Assembly (NCBI GenBank): GCA_013375395.1
Contig: JABXJW010000012.1
Coordinates: 1-35,248, forward strand
Reading direction: 5' to 3'
DNA from: Desulfobacterales bacterium
GTDB lineage: Bacteria; Desulfobacterota; Desulfobacteria; Desulfobacterales; C00003060
DNA length: 35,248 nt
Both the position numbers and the translations under genes were made by a program. Every line of letters begins with the position of its first letter. Positions within the stretch are counted from its first letter, which is position 1. The notes below the pieces were generated by a model. It made no database searches. It saw nothing but the letters and a program-made list of their open reading frames with translations, and was not told the DNA's origin. Of the stretch, positions 34,019-35,248 are shown in pieces.

Positions 34019-35131
34019 ATGAGTCTTCGTCTATTCGCCTCAATCATTGCACTTTTTGTGTTTGCAGGATCGGCCCTGGCAGATGCAACAGTGGTGCGAC
34101 TTGTTGCAGTCAGCGGTAAAGTGTTTATCCAGGTTCCCGGGGGTGATGAAATCCGGGCTCGAGCAGGTAAAACATTGGTGCCGGGAACCAGGATTCGCAC
34201 GGGTGATGACGGTCAGGCTGAGGTAAGCTTCGATGACGGTTCATCAATAATCGTCCAAAATAACACCTCACTGGTTCTTTCGGGAATCAAGCGACACAAC
34301 ATAAAAAAGACCTCGATTCTGATATTTTTCGGCAGGATTTGGAACAAGATTTCCCGCAAGGTCGGCGTTCAAGCCAGTTATGAGGTCAACACCCCAATCT
34401 TTATATGTGGAGTGCGTGGCACCGAGTTTGAAACCGCGGTTGGCGACGATGGTTCGGTGAGAGTGCGGGTGAGTGAAGGCCAAGTCGGCGTGGCGGACGG
34501 CGGCGGGGATAAGACGGTCAAATGCGGCGAAGAAGTTGAAGCGGATATAGACGGTGTGGGCAAAACCTCTGCTGCCGGGAAGGAGGCCGAATGGGACAAA
34601 TGGCATGAACGCAAGCGCAAGCACCTTCAGAAGCAGGGCCGAAGTATCATAGACAAGTTCAAGCATCGAATCATGACTCGCAAGGAGAAGCTTGAAGCCC
34701 TACGAGCGCGACAGAAAGAGGTCGAAGCCAAGCGCAAGCGAGCCGAGGAACGAGCGCGTGCCGGCGAATCGAGGGCCCTTGAGGAAATCCGTGGATATAA
34801 CCGGAAATTGGTTGAAATTGCGGATGAAATCGCCGATCTGGGTGATGCTGCGGGGAGTCAGTTTGGTCTTGTTGACCACTTTGCCGACCTGGCAACCGAT
34901 CCGCTCTTCCAGATGGTAGACGGGAAGTACGTTAAGGCCGAGGCTGAAAGCATGCGGCGCATCAAGGCGATGTTTGACAAGATGATCGCCGAGGGTACCG
35001 ACATATCCATGGAAGCAATGGACAAGATGCTGCGTGAGATGAGCGATGGTCAACGGGGCAGTCTAAGATTCAAGAAGGGTTCATCCGCAGAAGATCTTTT
35101 TGTCGGAGAGGAAATGGATATCAAGCCCTAA
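34019..35131 (+). CDS. Secreted FecR-domain protein with coiled-coil tail
   Basis: A 370-residue protein with a clear signal peptide (MSLRLFASIIALFVFAGSALA). The FecR-like domain follows (about 25-160: VSGKVFIQVPGG, LVPGTRIRTGDDGQAEVSF, and the hallmark GVRGTEFETAV at 131-141). From about 185 to 270 the chain is highly charged and helical, rich in Lys, Arg and Glu, and probably coiled-coil; the C-terminal 90 residues are also mostly charged helix. There is no transmembrane anchor or sigma-factor partner in view, so this is not a classic FecR anti-sigma regulator. Stand-alone periplasmic FecR proteins are common in deltaproteobacteria and of unknown role. The start has a weak ribosome site. 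It lies just outside the repeat-flanked cassette. Confidence 0.85.
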   Translation: MSLRLFASIIALFVFAGSALADATVVRLVAVSGKVFIQVPGGDEIRARAGKTLVPGTRIRTGDDGQAEVSFDDGSSIIVQNNTSLVLSGIKRHNIKKTSILIFFGRIWNKISRKVGVQASYEVNTPIFICGVRGTEFETAVGDDGSVRVRVSEGQVGVADGGGDKTVKCGEEVEADIDGVGKTSAAGKEAEWDKWHERKRKHLQKQGRSIIDKFKHRIMTRKEKLEALRARQKEVEAKRKRAEERARAGESRALEEIRGYNRKLVEIADEIADLGDAAGSQFGLVDHFADLATDPLFQMVDGKYVKAEAESMRRIKAMFDKMIAEGTDISMEAMDKMLREMSDGQRGSLRFKKGSSAEDLFVGEEMDIKP

Positions 35132-35137
35132 CCCGGA

Positions 35138-35152
35138 TCCGCCGTAGGCGGA
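35138..35152. repeat. Small hairpin TCCGCC-GTA-GGCGGA after the FecR gene
   Basis: A perfect 6-bp stem with a 3-nt loop begins 6 nt after the stop codon. No T-run follows, so it is not a classic terminator; it may be an edge of a dispersed repeat. Confidence 0.5.
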
Positions 35153-35170
35153 GAACCCAAACTTTGATGG

Positions 35171-35248
35171 TCTCGTAAAAAGTCCAAATTAGACGGCAAA
35201 GTAAAAAGCGCCAAATTCAAGGCGCGCAAATCCTGAGGAATGAGGCGT
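35171..35248. repeat. Edge of a probable dispersed intergenic repeat
   Basis: GTAAAAAGTCCAAATT and GTAAAAAGCGCCAAATT are tandem degenerate copies, followed by non-coding sequence running to the window edge. No second copy is in this window; the dispersed nature is inferred from its look. Confidence 0.35.

Overview
The window looks like a chromosome segment of a Gram-negative sulfate-reducer-type deltaproteobacterium (Desulfobacterota). This rests on gene order: lysS, a LolC/E permease, lolD, bamA, skp, lpxD, fabZ, lpxA, lpxI (not lpxH), a Gfo/Idh oxidoreductase, lpxB and msbA run in one direction in the arrangement familiar from that group. The assignment is from memory of gene order, not from a database search.

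Region by region: (1) 1-5.3 kb holds three large integral-membrane GT-C glycosyltransferases of the ArnT/PMT type (the first cut by the window edge) and an ALG5-like GT2 that probably makes a polyprenyl-phosphate sugar. (2) 5.4-28.3 kb, all on the minus strand, is a very long outer-membrane biogenesis block. Read in the direction of transcription it is lysS; LolC/E permease, lolD; bamA, skp; lpxD, fabZ, lpxA, lpxI, gfo/idh, lpxB; a wrecked DUF374 acyltransferase; msbA; a PAP2 phosphatase and UbiA-type polyprenyl-phosphate phosphoribosyltransferase pair; DUF362; lptF, lptG; a second PAP2; lpxK; a UDP-sugar epimerase; a 57-residue Trm112-like protein; and an 88 percent identical scrap of msbA. 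lpxC, the Kdo transferase and lptABC are not in the window. (3) 28.4-33.9 kb is a cassette flanked by direct repeats. It carries a frameshifted and truncated GT4 glycosyltransferase, a radical SAM protein and a membrane sulfatase/phosphoethanolamine-transferase-like protein; the last two are visibly AT-rich. (4) 34.0-35.2 kb carries a secreted FecR-domain protein and the edge of a probable dispersed repeat.

How it fits together: FabZ supplies the acyl-chain pathway, and LpxA/D/I/B/K build lipid A. MsbA flips it, LptF/G pull LPS out of the inner membrane, LolCDE releases lipoproteins, and Skp/BamA insert outer-membrane proteins. The UbiA+PAP2 pair, the ALG5-like GT2, the epimerase and the GT-C enzymes all point to decoration of a surface glycan or lipid A from polyprenyl-phosphate sugars. 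That last link is inference.

The most unusual structure is in the non-coding DNA and remnants. There are in-register 7-bp repeat arrays overlapping the stop codons of bamA and lysS, a 50-bp direct repeat bracketing the accessory cassette, and a roughly 107-bp hairpin element inserted in one repeat copy. There is also a 15-bp perfect inverted repeat inside the first codons of lpxB, and three gene remnants. No tRNA, rRNA or CRISPR was seen.
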